Assembly (NCBI GenBank): GCA_009693045.1
Contig: SHXZ01000004.1
Location: 98,169-162,168, forward strand
Length of the DNA stretch: 64,000 bases
DNA from: Dehalococcoidia bacterium
GTDB taxonomy: Bacteria > Chloroflexota > Dehalococcoidia > Lucifugimonadales > SHYT01
Direction of reading: 5' to 3'
Each line of letters opens with the position of its first letter. Within the stretch, counting starts at the first letter, position 1. Made by a program: the position numbers and the translations under genes. The notes under the pieces are model-generated. The model was not told the origin of the DNA, searched no databases, and was given only the letters and a program-made list of their open reading frames with translations. Positions 7,461-15,727 of this stretch are shown here, one piece after another.

Positions 7461-9743
7461 TTAGCGCTTGCCGTTGCCCTTGGCCTGGATAGCGGCGAGG
7501 ACGGCGCCGGGGGACATGGGCAGGTCGGTCATGCGCACGCCAATGGCGCGCTTCATGGCGTTGGCGACGGCGGCGGGCGGCGGCACGATGGGCACCTCGC
7601 CGACGCCGCGGACGCCGAAGGGGTGACCGGGGTTCGCCACTTCCACGATGACGGTGTCAATCATCGGCAGATCAAGGGCCGTCGGCATGCGGTAATCCAG
7701 GAACGTGGGGTTGGCCATCGTCCCCTGGTTGGTGAAGAAGTACTCCTCGTTGAGGGCCCAGCCAATGCCCTGGGCGACGCCGCCCTGCATCTGGCCTTCC
7801 ACGTAGCTGGGGTGGATGGCCTTGCCGGCGTCCTGAACGATGGTGGCGCGGAGGACCTGGGTCTTGCCGGTCTCGGGGTCAACCTCAACGTCGGCGATGA
7901 CGGCGGCGAAGGCGGGGCCGACGCCGCGGGCGTCCACGCTGGCGCGCCCGGCGAGAGGGCCGCCGGTGGTGAGGAGCCTGCCCGCGAGCTCCGTGAAGGT
8001 CATCTTCCGCTCGTAGGAGGGCTTGAGCTTGAACTCGCCCTTCTCAAACTCCACGTTGTCGGCCGTGGTCTCCCATATCTTGGCGGCGCGCTCAATCAGC
8101 TGCTTCTTCAGGTCCTGGGCCGCCTCGTAGGCGGCGAGGCCGCCCTTGAAGGCGACGCTGCTGCCGCCGGTGAGGCTGGTGTAGCCGATGGAGTCGGTGT
8201 CCACGACGGTGGGGGTCACCTTATCGGCGGGAATGCCGAGCACCTCGGCGGCCTGCATGGCGATGGCGGCGCGGGTACCACCGATATCGGCGGCGCCCTC
8301 AATAAGGCTGACGGTGCCGTCTGGGTTCATGGCGATGTAGCAGCTTGCCGGCCCCCCCGCGTTGAACCAGAAGCCCGCCGCGAAGCCGCGGCCTCGGTTC
8401 TTGCCGGTGAGGGGCGTCTTCCAGTGCGGGTGGTTCTTGGCGGCCTGCAGGACCTCCATGAAGCCGACCTTGCCGAAGGCGGGGCCGTCCACGCGGCGGT
8501 CACCCTGCTTGACGCCGTTGAGGATGCGGAAGTCAATGGGGTCCATCTTGAGGTTCTCGCACAACTCGTCCACGACCGACTCCACAGCCATGGCGGCGTG
8601 CGTTGCGCCGGGCGCGCGGTAAGCGGCGGTCTTCTGCTTGTTGACCACCACGTCGTAGCCGTCCACCTGAGCGTTGTCCAGGTTGTAGCACGCCAGCGCG
8701 CACATGGCGCCGGCGTTGACCGGGGAGCCGGGAAAGGCGCCCGCCTCAAACATCAGCGAGACCTCTGCGGCGGTGATACGGCCTTCCTTGTTGGCGCCCA
8801 TCTTGACCTTCATGTAGCTGCCCGGCGTGGGGCCTGTGCCCTCAAACACTTCGGTGCGAGACATGATGGCCTTGACCGGGTGGCCGGTCTTCTTGGCGAG
8901 GAGAGCGACCACCGGCTCCAGGTACACACCCAGCTTGCCGCCAAAGCCACCACCAATCTCCGTGGGGATGACCTTGACGTTGGACTCCGGGATCTTGAGC
9001 AGGGTGGCGACCTGGGAACGGACGTTGAAGGAGCCTTGGGTGCTGCACCAGATGGTGAGCTTGCCATCCACGTTCCAGTTGGCCGTGGCGGCGTGCGGCT
9101 CAATGTACCCCTGGTGGACCGCGGCGGTGTTGAACTCGCGCTCCACCACCACGTCCGCCTGCTTGAAGCCGTCTGCGGGCTCGCCCTTCTTGAAGCGGAA
9201 GTGGTTGGCAATGTTGCTGTGTTTGGTGGTGCGCTGGCCGAACTCCTGCATCAACATGTCCTCGTGCAGGAGCGGGGCGCCGTCCTTCATGGCGTCAAGG
9301 ACGTTCAGGGCGGGAGGGAGGACCTCGTAGTCAACCTTGATGAGCGAAAGGGCTTCTTCCGCGATGTGGGCGCTGGTGGCGGCAACGGCGGCAACCGCCT
9401 GGCCTTTGTACAGCACTTTGTTGCCCGCCAGGACGTTGCTGCTCAGGAAGCGTAAGCGGACGGCGGTCTCGCCCAGATCCTGCATGCGGTCTGAGGCCAC
9501 AGCGGGGATGTCGGCGGCGGTGATGACGGCCCTGACGCCCGGCAATGCCGCAGCCTTGCTGGTGTCAATGGACTTGATGCGGGCGTGTGGGTGCGGGCTG
9601 CGGAGGATCTTGGCGGACAGCAGCCCGGCCATCTGGATGTCGGCAGCGTACTTGGCCCGACCAATGACCTTGTCCAGCCCGTCATGGCGGATGGGGCGGG
9701 TGCCAATAACGCTGTACTCGGGCGCCGGAGCGGTCGTCGTCAT
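7461..9743 (-). CDS. Xanthine dehydrogenase family molybdopterin-binding subunit (CoxL-like)
   Basis: Full-length large subunit of 760 residues, the third gene of a coxM-coxS-coxL-ordered operon. It binds the molybdopterin cytosine dinucleotide cofactor and carries the substrate site. The N-terminal motif is VIGTRPIRHDGLDKVIGRAK, and GGGFGGK lies near residue 270. AYRAPG at 374-379 takes the place of the form I CO dehydrogenase AYxCSFR loop. VRGVGEVPIVPP near the C-terminus contains the catalytic glutamate region (GVGE). The absence of the cysteine loop argues against CO oxidation and for hydroxylation of an aldehyde, aromatic or N-heterocycle. Its ATG overlaps the CoxS-like stop by four bases (ATGA, 9740-9743), implying translational coupling. 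Confidence 0.95.
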   Translation of the reverse strand: MTTTAPAPEYSVIGTRPIRHDGLDKVIGRAKYAADIQMAGLLSAKILRSPHPHARIKSIDTSKAAALPGVRAVITAADIPAVASDRMQDLGETAVRLRFLSSNVLAGNKVLYKGQAVAAVAATSAHIAEEALSLIKVDYEVLPPALNVLDAMKDGAPLLHEDMLMQEFGQRTTKHSNIANHFRFKKGEPADGFKQADVVVEREFNTAAVHQGYIEPHAATANWNVDGKLTIWCSTQGSFNVRSQVATLLKIPESNVKVIPTEIGGGFGGKLGVYLEPVVALLAKKTGHPVKAIMSRTEVFEGTGPTPGSYMKVKMGANKEGRITAAEVSLMFEAGAFPGSPVNAGAMCALACYNLDNAQVDGYDVVVNKQKTAAYRAPGATHAAMAVESVVDELCENLKMDPIDFRILNGVKQGDRRVDGPAFGKVGFMEVLQAAKNHPHWKTPLTGKNRGRGFAAGFWFNAGGPASCYIAMNPDGTVSLIEGAADIGGTRAAIAMQAAEVLGIPADKVTPTVVDTDSIGYTSLTGGSSVAFKGGLAAYEAAQDLKKQLIERAAKIWETTADNVEFEKGEFKLKPSYERKMTFTELAGRLLTTGGPLAGRASVDARGVGPAFAAVIADVEVDPETGKTQVLRATIVQDAGKAIHPSYVEGQMQGGVAQGIGWALNEEYFFTNQGTMANPTFLDYRMPTALDLPMIDTVIVEVANPGHPFGVRGVGEVPIVPPPAAVANAMKRAIGVRMTDLPMSPGAVLAAIQAKGNGKR

Positions 9744-10228
9744 CTCGCCTTAACCTCCTGCATCTTCTTGGATGCATCCATGACCGCGCGGATGATCTTG
9801 TCGTAGCCGGTGCAGCGGCACAGGTTGCCTGCGAGCCACAGGCGGATGCGCTGCTCCGAGGGGTTCGGCTCGCGATCCAAGAGGGCCTTGGCGGCCACGA
9901 TGAAGCCTGGGGTGCAGATGCCGCACTGAAGAGCGGCGTTCTCAAGGAAGGCCTGCTGGATGGGGTGCAGGCCCGCGGGCGTGGCGATACCCTCAATGGT
10001 GGTGACGTTCTTGCCTTCGGCCTCGACGCCGAGGACTAAGCAGGAGGTGACCATGCGGCCGTTGAAGAGGACGGTGCAAGCGCCGCAGTTGCCGTCGTTG
10101 CAGCCTTCCTTGGAGCCGGTGAGGCCAACGACGTCGCGCAGGACCTCCAGAAGGCTCTGGCGCGGCTCGCAAAGAAACTCAGTGGCTTCCCCATTGATCG
10201 TCGTGCGGACGTGGACCTTATCGGCCAT
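9740..10228 (-). CDS. (2Fe-2S)-binding subunit (CoxS-like)
   Basis: Iron-sulfur subunit of 162 residues that passes electrons from the molybdenum site to the FAD subunit. The N-terminal plant-type [2Fe-2S] cluster uses cysteines in GSKEGCNDGNCGACTVL plus one in TSCLV. The second cluster uses CGICTPG and NLCRCTGY, as usual for the family. Length is typical (about 155-165). It starts four bases after the stop of the FAD subunit gene and overlaps the CoxL-like start. Cytoplasmic; no signal peptide. Confidence 0.96.
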   Translation of the reverse strand: MADKVHVRTTINGEATEFLCEPRQSLLEVLRDVVGLTGSKEGCNDGNCGACTVLFNGRMVTSCLVLGVEAEGKNVTTIEGIATPAGLHPIQQAFLENAALQCGICTPGFIVAAKALLDREPNPSEQRIRLWLAGNLCRCTGYDKIIRAVMDASKKMQEVKAR

Positions 10229-10232
10229 CTGG

Positions 10233-11114
10233 CTAAGCCCCCCTTGCTCGTTGAATCGCGATGTGGAGCGTCCTACGCGTCAAGACGCCGACCAGTTGCT
10301 TGCGGAACTCAATCGTGCCGCGCATGTCGGTGATGGGCCTCGCGGCTGCCACGGCGGCGTCAGCGGCCGCCTGGATGGCCGCTTCGTCCGTTACGGCCTT
10401 TCCGGCCAGCGCCTGGCCCGCCGCGGTGACGAAGAGCGGGGTGGGCGCGACGGAGGCAAGCGCCACGCGCGCGGACGTGATGCGCTGCTTGGCGCTATCC
10501 AGCACCACGGATGCGCCAACGCCCGCCACGGCGATGTCCATCTCGTTCCGAGGGATGAAGCGGAGGTAGGCGGCGCCGGAGTTGGGCGCTGGCGCTGGGA
10601 TGCGGACGGCCACCAGGATCTCGCCGTTCTGCAGGAGGTTTCTGCCGGGAGCGGTACAGAACTGCTCCATGGGCACGGAGCGCGTCCCGTTGGGGCCCGC
10701 GATGGAGCAGGTCGCGCTCAGGGCGATGAGGGCGGGGATGGTGTCGCCGCTGGGGGCGGCGTTGCAGACGTTGCCGCCCACGCTGGCGCGGCCCTGAATC
10801 TGCACGCTGCCGATCAGCTCGGCGGCGTCAATGAGGCCGGGGTACATGCGGCGGACGGTAGCGTCCTCATAGACGTGGCAGCAGGCCACTGCCGCGCCGA
10901 GGTACAGCCCCTCCCGCGGGTCGTAAGAGAGCCTGGTCAGCTCCGGGATGTTCTTAAGGTCCACCAGGGTGTTCACTTGCGGGCGCCGCCCAACCCGGAG
11001 CTGCACCAGAACGTCGGTGCCGCCGGCAAGCGGGCGCGCAGCGTCGCCCTTCTGGGCGAGCAAGGTGATCGCATCCTTCAAAGTCTTCGGCGCGGTGTAT
11101 TCCAGCGTTTGCAA
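10233..11114 (-). CDS. FAD-binding subunit of molybdenum hydroxylase (CoxM-like)
   Basis: Flavoprotein subunit of 293 residues, first gene of the operon. FAD-contacting segments ARPLAGGTDVLVQ (near residue 32) and ASVGGNVCNAAPSGD (near residue 105) are intact, and a CODH C-terminal domain ends in RRTLHIAIQRA. I take TTG at 11114 as the start, because AAAGGAGG (complement of 11122-11129) precedes it by about seven bases and the protein then begins LQTLEYTAPKTL, the family N-terminus. Upstream in-frame ATGs would add an unconserved tail. Electrons from this subunit go to a quinone or another unknown acceptor. Confidence 0.94.
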   Translation of the reverse strand: MQTLEYTAPKTLKDAITLLAQKGDAARPLAGGTDVLVQLRVGRRPQVNTLVDLKNIPELTRLSYDPREGLYLGAAVACCHVYEDATVRRMYPGLIDAAELIGSVQIQGRASVGGNVCNAAPSGDTIPALIALSATCSIAGPNGTRSVPMEQFCTAPGRNLLQNGEILVAVRIPAPAPNSGAAYLRFIPRNEMDIAVAGVGASVVLDSAKQRITSARVALASVAPTPLFVTAAGQALAGKAVTDEAAIQAAADAAVAAARPITDMRGTIEFRKQLVGVLTRRTLHIAIQRARGA

Positions 11115-11329
11115 GAACCAACCTCCTTTGCGCAATCCCTTGGCGGCTCCACTCGGCAGCCAGCAGCTGGGTCTTGCGTCCTGCATCATGCGCTCTGTGC
11201 ATAGTACGCAAAGAACGCGCGTTTGTGAAGCCCCACTGCTCCGATGTTGCCGAGGGTGGACGCAAGCCTGACGAGTGAGTATGGTACAAGGGACATGCAG
11301 CAAGCCCTCAAAGAGAAACAGGAGGAGCG

Positions 11330-11749
11330 ATGCCAGACACCATCAAGGTCTCAACGGTGCTGCCGGCAACCCCCGAGCAGATCTACCGCGCCTGGCTGGA
11401 CGCGCGCGAGCACGGGTTGTTCACGCGCAGGAAGGCGACTGCCCAAAAGCGGGTCGGTGGGAAGTTCACCGCGTGGGACGGCTACATTGAGGGCGAGACG
11501 CTGGAGCCAAACAAACGCATTGTGCAAGCCTGGCGGACGACCGAGTTTCCTGAGGGCAGCCCTGACTCGCGGCTAGAGGCGCTGCTGGAGCCTGCCAAGG
11601 GGGGCACGAAAGTCACTCTGGTGCACACGAACATCCCAAAGGGGCAAGTGGCAGACCTGAAGCAGGGGTGGGTTGACTATTACTTTGAGCCGATGAAAGC
11701 GTACTTTGGGCAGGACTCAGCCCAAAAAAAGAAGGCGCCAAAAGGGTGA
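11330..11749 (+). CDS. SRPBCC/AHSA1-domain protein
   Basis: Protein of 139 residues of the START/Bet v 1-like fold, AHSA1 branch. The N-terminal pattern KVSTVLPATPEQIYRAWLD and the central VGGKFTAWDGYIEGETLEP match the family, in which a cavity binds small hydrophobic ligands; a Hsp90-activating role is known only for the eukaryotic relatives. The start is supported by AGGAGGAGCG directly upstream. The lysine-rich tail (QKKKAPKG) is unstructured. It is divergent from the cox-like operon with a 215-base spacer. Ligand and role unknown. Confidence 0.85.
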   Translation: MPDTIKVSTVLPATPEQIYRAWLDAREHGLFTRRKATAQKRVGGKFTAWDGYIEGETLEPNKRIVQAWRTTEFPEGSPDSRLEALLEPAKGGTKVTLVHTNIPKGQVADLKQGWVDYYFEPMKAYFGQDSAQKKKAPKG

Positions 11750-11907
11750 AGCGACTCGGGAGACGTGGTGGTCGGCGAAGCGTGTAGAGGCGAGATACAC
11801 CTCGACCCTACGGCTGTTGAGCGACGTCATTCGCATCGTTCGCCGGTAGCCACGCACCGGACGGCGTGTGCTAAAATACGGCCATCATCGGGACGAAAGG
11901 AGCGGAC

Positions 11908-12231
11908 ATGATCTACGAGCTGCGGGTCTACGAAGTCATGCCGGGGAAGATGGGGGCGCTGAACAAGCGGTTCGCGGAGATTACCCACGGGTACTTTCAG
12001 AAGTACGGCATCAAGGAGATCGGGTACTGGACCGCGATGATCGGAACGAGCGGCGAGCTGACCTACATGCTGTCGTACCCTGATCTGGCGGCGCGGGAGA
12101 AGGCATGGGCCGCGTTTGGCGCCGACGCGCAGCGCCAGAAGGAGTTCGCGGAGACGGAGAAGGACGGGCCGCTGGTCGCCAGGATCCACTCGTCCATCCT
12201 GTCACCAACGGCGTATTCGCCGCTGAAATAG
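11908..12231 (+). CDS. NIPSNAP family protein
   Basis: Protein of 107 residues beginning MIYELRVYEVMPGKMGALNK, the family signature, and continuing with GYWTAMIGTSGELTYMLSYPDLAAREKAW. NIPSNAP proteins are ferredoxin-like, dimeric alpha/beta-barrel proteins. In bacteria they are often found near catabolic and acyl-CoA genes, but no reaction is established. GGAAAGGAGCGG precedes the start, and a TAAAAT sequence at 11872-11877 could be its -10 box. The gene ends shortly before a very large inverted repeat. Confidence 0.88.
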   Translation: MIYELRVYEVMPGKMGALNKRFAEITHGYFQKYGIKEIGYWTAMIGTSGELTYMLSYPDLAAREKAWAAFGADAQRQKEFAETEKDGPLVARIHSSILSPTAYSPLK

Positions 12232-12294
12232 GGTAGGCCAACTCGAGGACCACCACGGAGCGCGGACGTGGTAGGTGGCGCGGTGTGTGTAGTA

Positions 12295-12379
12295 GCCCAA
12301 GCTACTGGTGTCTAAAAACGCAGAAGGGGCGGGTCTTTGACCCGCCCCTTCTGCGTTTTTAGACACCAGTAGCTTGGGC
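12295..12379. repeat. 85-base perfect inverted repeat with family B core
   Basis: The 41 bases at 12295-12335 are exactly complementary to 12339-12379 around a TTT loop. The core (AGGGGCGGGTC and complement) is family B; the outer arms (GCCCAAGCTACTGGTGTC) are not seen elsewhere in the window. It lies between convergent genes and would form a very strong bidirectional terminator. It also has the shape of a small non-autonomous mobile element. Confidence 0.9.
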
Positions 12380-12403
12380 AGCAGGAACTCGCCGTGCTAG
12401 AGG

Positions 12404-13291
12404 TTAGCCCTCTTCCAAGCGCCTGCCCTGCTCCGCCAGGAACTGCTCAATGCCCGGAGGGAGCGGCGTGACGTTCCCCTGGGGCTTCTCCTGCTCCGCC
12501 GTCCGGGTGTCGTAGTGGGCCTCCAGGCGACGCACGAGGCGCTTGGCCTCGGGGTTGCGCTCCATCTGGGCGCTCAGCTCCTCGTACTGCTCCAGCCCCA
12601 TTTCCGGCTGGGCCACCCGCGCCGGGAGCGGGTAGAAGTTCCCAAGCGCTTCAAGGAGGCGGGCCGTGCCGGTGAAGTCCTCTTCAATCTGCAGGTACTG
12701 GGGCAGGTGGACCATGAAGCTCATAGTCTCCACACCCTGGGCTTCCAGCTTGTTGTTGAGGAGCCCCAGGATGGTAGTCGGCCCCTCGTACTGGCCCCAG
12801 CGGCGCGTCGTGACGCCTTTGATGTCGTTCATCGGTTTGCCGTCAAGCGTGCCGGTGACCAGCAGCGGGCGGGTGTGCGGCACCGCGTCCCACATGCCGC
12901 CCAGACGGCACTGGCGCTTGACGTTGAGCGCCTTGAACAGGTCCACGAGGCTCTCAACGTACGCCTCCGCGAAAGCGTGGGGCTCGTAGATGCGGCAAAG
13001 GAGGAGGTCCGGCGGCTCGGGACGACGAGCGAGACTGATGGTGGTATTGGGGATGGTCAGCGTGCGCTTGCCGTCTATGTTGCGGGTGACGGGGCGATAG
13101 CGCGTGAAGTCGAAGAAGACGCCGGGCGTGGCGAGATTGGCGATCTGCTTGGCGCCGAAGTGCTGCTCAAGCCGCGTCAGGGACAGGGTGCCCACGTTGC
13201 CCGCGTCAATCCACGGGTGAAGGATGGAGATGACGTGGGCGTCGCGCACCTCCGGGAGGGGGTCAACAACCTCAAACGCACCGATCCGCAT
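12404..13291 (-). CDS. PAC2 family protein
   Basis: Protein of 295 residues of the PAC2 family, related in fold to a proteasome-assembly chaperone and common in archaea, actinobacteria and Chloroflexota. Family features are VISILHPWIDAGNVGTLSLTRLEQHF near the N-terminus, the central LLVTGTLDGKPMNDIKG, and MVHLPQYLQIEEDFTGTARLLEAL. Its molecular role in bacteria without proteasomes is unsettled. I chose ATG at 13291 (MRIGAFEVVDPLPEVRDAHV); a longer in-frame version from 13351 starts with unconserved residues. The C-terminal 60 residues are charged and probably helical. It converges on the NIPSNAP gene. Confidence 0.85.
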   Translation of the reverse strand: MRIGAFEVVDPLPEVRDAHVISILHPWIDAGNVGTLSLTRLEQHFGAKQIANLATPGVFFDFTRYRPVTRNIDGKRTLTIPNTTISLARRPEPPDLLLCRIYEPHAFAEAYVESLVDLFKALNVKRQCRLGGMWDAVPHTRPLLVTGTLDGKPMNDIKGVTTRRWGQYEGPTTILGLLNNKLEAQGVETMSFMVHLPQYLQIEEDFTGTARLLEALGNFYPLPARVAQPEMGLEQYEELSAQMERNPEAKRLVRRLEAHYDTRTAEQEKPQGNVTPLPPGIEQFLAEQGRRLEEG

Positions 13292-13454
13292 AGCTGCTTT
13301 ATCGTGACAGACTGGACGCGGATTTGCAAGCCCGTTCCTCATTAGCCCCACGGACTTTCAGTTGTCTGATCCCTTAATCGCCCCCGCAAGTCTCCAGAGA
13401 CTCGGCCCTATGAGCGAGGAGGGAGTCAAGCACATAACCGAAAAATACCGATGT

Positions 13455-13513
13455 TTGATTGAGTTGACCTCACGCTGGTAGAATCACATCGTTGCCTTCC
13501 AGCGGTGTGATTC
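13455..13513 (+). promoter_or_regulatory. Promoter with overlapping operator-like dyad upstream of the MaoC gene
   Basis: TTGATT at 13455-13460 and TAGAAT at 13479-13484, 18 bases apart, form a plausible sigma-70-type promoter. The perfect dyad GAATCACA (13481-13488) and TGTGATTC (13506-13513), 17 bases apart, overlaps the -10 box and the expected start site, the position where a repressor would block transcription. Which regulator is unknown; none is encoded next to it. Inference from sequence only. Confidence 0.45.
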
Positions 13514-13548
13514 TGTACCAGGTTGGTTGAGCGATAGGAGGTTCAGGC

Positions 13549-13983
13549 ATGACAACTTCCCCCCTCGTCGTTGACGACAAGAAGGTCTATTCATTCACGA
13601 AGACCATCACGGCGCGAGATGTTGAACTGTTTGCCCAGGTGTCCGGCGACGATCAGGCCCTCCACCTGGACGAGGCTGTCGCCGCCAAAAGTCGCTTCAA
13701 GCACCGGATCGCCCATGGCATCTTGACCGCGGGACTTATTTCCGCCGCCCTTGGGACCCGGGTGGCGCCGGGCCAGGTCGTCATCTACATGGGGCAGACC
13801 CTGAAGTTCTTGGCGCCGGTGTTCTTGGGCGACACCTTGACCGCCGAGTTGCGCGTGATCGGCGTGAACGCGCCCAGGCGGCAGGTGACCCTTAACGCAC
13901 GCATCGTGAACCAGCAGGGCGTTGAGGTCGTTAGGGGGGAGTCCCAGGTGATGATAGAGCCGTACGCCGAGCAGACTCCGTAA
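13549..13983 (+). CDS. MaoC-like dehydratase (hot-dog fold enoyl-CoA hydratase)
   Basis: Hot-dog-fold protein of 144 residues related to (R)-specific enoyl-CoA hydratases. The hydratase-2 motif with catalytic Asp/His is recognisable in FAQVSGDDQALHLDEAVA, and the following RIAHGILTAGLISAAL is the usual next helix. GEVxRGESxVMI-type strands close the fold. The start is supported by ATAGGAGG. A candidate promoter/operator lies just upstream. The CoA transferase subunits follow 85 bases downstream on the same strand, suggesting a short acyl-CoA operon. Substrate chain unknown. Confidence 0.9.
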   Translation: MTTSPLVVDDKKVYSFTKTITARDVELFAQVSGDDQALHLDEAVAAKSRFKHRIAHGILTAGLISAALGTRVAPGQVVIYMGQTLKFLAPVFLGDTLTAELRVIGVNAPRRQVTLNARIVNQQGVEVVRGESQVMIEPYAEQTP

Positions 13984-14068
13984 TCTCGGCCCCCCGGTTC
14001 TCCACGTTTCTCTGCAGACGGCACGCAGGCGTTAAAGGCGGGCCATAAACAGCCGCAGGAGGGTAGGC

Positions 14069-14836
14069 GTGGGCCAGAAAGTCTACCGGACGTTTGAAGA
14101 AGCTGTGCGCGATATCCCCGATAGCGCGAGCATTCTCATCCCTGGTTTCGGGCCCGGCGTGCCGCTTAACTTGCTTCGCGCGCTCTACCACCAGGGCGCG
14201 AAAAACCTGACCTTGATCGCCAACGGCGCGGGCGGGCCGGCGACTCCGGGCCACGAGAACACGATCACCAGTGGCACGCTCGTTGAAGCGGGCCGCGTGC
14301 GAAAGGTGATCTTAGCCTTCACCGGCGCGACGCATCCATCCAGGCGGTCGGTGCTGGAAGAGCTTCAGGAGACCGGCGAGATTGAGGCGGAGCTAACGCC
14401 TCAAGGGAGCCTGGCGGAGCGCATTCGCGCGGGCGGCGCGGGCATTCCAGCCTTTTACACGCCGGCCGGCGTCGGCACGGAGATCGCCAACGGCAAGGAG
14501 CATCGCGTCTTCAACGGCCGGACGTACATCCTGGAGGAGGCGATCACGGCCGATTACGCGTTCATTCGGGCGTGGAAGGCCGACACCTTCGGGAACCTCA
14601 TCTTCCGCCGCGCTCAGCGCAACTTCAACCCCATCATGGCGACGGCCGCGCGCTGCACCATCGTTGAGGTTGAAGAACCCATCGCGTCGGAGGGCGAACT
14701 GGACCCCGACCAGGTCCACACGCCGGGCATCTTTGTGCACCGGATCGTGAAGATCCCGCCTCCGCCAGAGGGGATTTTGCACGCCAACCCGGCCAATGCC
14801 GCGCCAGCCCACGGGCCGGCGCCGGCGTCGCCATAG
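14069..14836 (+). CDS. CoA transferase subunit A (3-oxoacid CoA-transferase-like)
   Basis: Alpha subunit, 255 residues, of a family I CoA transferase that moves CoA between carboxylic acids. The start is GTG at 14069 with AGGAGGG nine bases upstream. The glycine-rich CoA-binding motif is SILIPGFGPGVPLNLLRAL (family: GGFGxxGxPxxL). IPAFYTPAGVGTEIANGKE and DYAFIRAWKADTFGNLIFRR are the standard later blocks. Subunit B follows after 34 bases. The C-terminal tail rich in Ala and Pro is unconserved. The acid activated cannot be predicted from the sequence. Confidence 0.93.
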   Translation: MGQKVYRTFEEAVRDIPDSASILIPGFGPGVPLNLLRALYHQGAKNLTLIANGAGGPATPGHENTITSGTLVEAGRVRKVILAFTGATHPSRRSVLEELQETGEIEAELTPQGSLAERIRAGGAGIPAFYTPAGVGTEIANGKEHRVFNGRTYILEEAITADYAFIRAWKADTFGNLIFRRAQRNFNPIMATAARCTIVEVEEPIASEGELDPDQVHTPGIFVHRIVKIPPPPEGILHANPANAAPAHGPAPASP

Positions 14837-14870
14837 ACCTGGCGGGTAGACACGGAAAGGGGTACGGCCA

Positions 14871-15536
14871 ATGCAAAAGACACCGTTGACGCGTGAACTC
14901 ATGGCGGCGCGGACCGCAGCCGAGTTTCAGGACGGCTGGATTGTCAACCTGGGCGTGGGCATGCCGACGCTGTGTTCAGATTTTGTCGTGCAGGGACGTA
15001 AAGTCATCTTCCACTCCGAGAACGGCGTGATCGGCTACGGCAGAAACGTTTCGGGTGACAACGCTGACCCCAACGTGGTCAACGCGGGGCTCCAGACCGT
15101 GGAGCTCATGCCGTTCGCATCCATCGTCCACCACGCGGACGCGTTCGGCATCGTTCGGAAGGGGCTTCTGGACGTTGGCGTTCTCGGGGCCTACGAGGCG
15201 GCCGCGAACGGCGACTTCGCCAACTGGAAGCTGGCGGGCCGGAAGGGCGGCGGCATCGGCGGGGCCATGGACATCGCCGCATCCGCCAAACGCATCTTCG
15301 TCATGATGGAGCACACCACGCGCGACAAGGCGCCGCGGCTCTTGAGGCGCTGCACGTTGCCGATCACGGCCCCGGGCGTGGTGAAGCTCATCATCACCGA
15401 CTTGGGCGTGTTTGAGCCTCTGGGCGAGGCCTTTCGCGTCAAAGAGATCGCGCATGGCCACACCCTGGAGGAAGTGCAGGCGCTTACCGGCGCCCCGCTC
15501 GTGGTTGACGGGCCGCTCACAGAGGTCCAGGTCTAA
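14871..15536 (+). CDS. CoA transferase subunit B (3-oxoacid CoA-transferase-like)
   Basis: Beta subunit of 221 residues carrying the catalytic glutamate, expected in the SENG motif (KVIFHSENGVIGYG) about residue 47, which forms the glutamyl-CoA thioester intermediate. WIVNLGVGMPTL near the N-terminus and KGGGIGGAMDIA are the other conserved blocks. GGGGTA-type purines precede the start. It forms a pair with subunit A and probably a transcription unit with the MaoC-like hydratase. Confidence 0.95.
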   Translation: MQKTPLTRELMAARTAAEFQDGWIVNLGVGMPTLCSDFVVQGRKVIFHSENGVIGYGRNVSGDNADPNVVNAGLQTVELMPFASIVHHADAFGIVRKGLLDVGVLGAYEAAANGDFANWKLAGRKGGGIGGAMDIAASAKRIFVMMEHTTRDKAPRLLRRCTLPITAPGVVKLIITDLGVFEPLGEAFRVKEIAHGHTLEEVQALTGAPLVVDGPLTEVQV

Positions 15537-15549
15537 GCAGGCCTCTCGA

Positions 15550-15680
15550 TGCGACCCACCCCGCGAGTTCAGTCTCAGCTTGCCCAGGATGTTCGTGACG
15601 TGCGTTTCCACCGTGCGCTTGGTGACGACCAGCTCGTCGGCGAAGGCGCGGTTGGTCTTACCCTGCGCTGCGGGCGCGGC
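15550..15680 (-). pseudogene. LuxR-type HTH domain remnant
   Basis: The minus strand encodes GKTNRAFADELVVTKRTVET followed by HVTNILGKLRLNSR, an unmistakable LuxR C-terminal DNA-binding helix-turn-helix. The upstream receiver or sensor part is absent and the frame runs into unrelated sequence on both sides. It is the leftover of a response-regulator-type gene next to the CoA transferase operon. Confidence 0.75.
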
Positions 15681-15727
15681 TGGCAAAACGTAAACTCGAC
15701 TCGCTTGTTTATGCCAATCGTATCTTG

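Noticed and set aside
7446..9455. Plus-strand open frame of 669 codons over the second CoxL-like gene
   Set aside because: Antisense shadow of a confidently identified gene, for the same compositional reason. Similar shadows at 59523-61004 and 21267-22490 were also dropped.
7461..11114. Aerobic CO dehydrogenase operon (coxMSL)
   Set aside because: Gene order fits, but the large subunit has AYRAPG in place of the cysteine-containing AYxCSFR loop, so CO oxidation is not supported.
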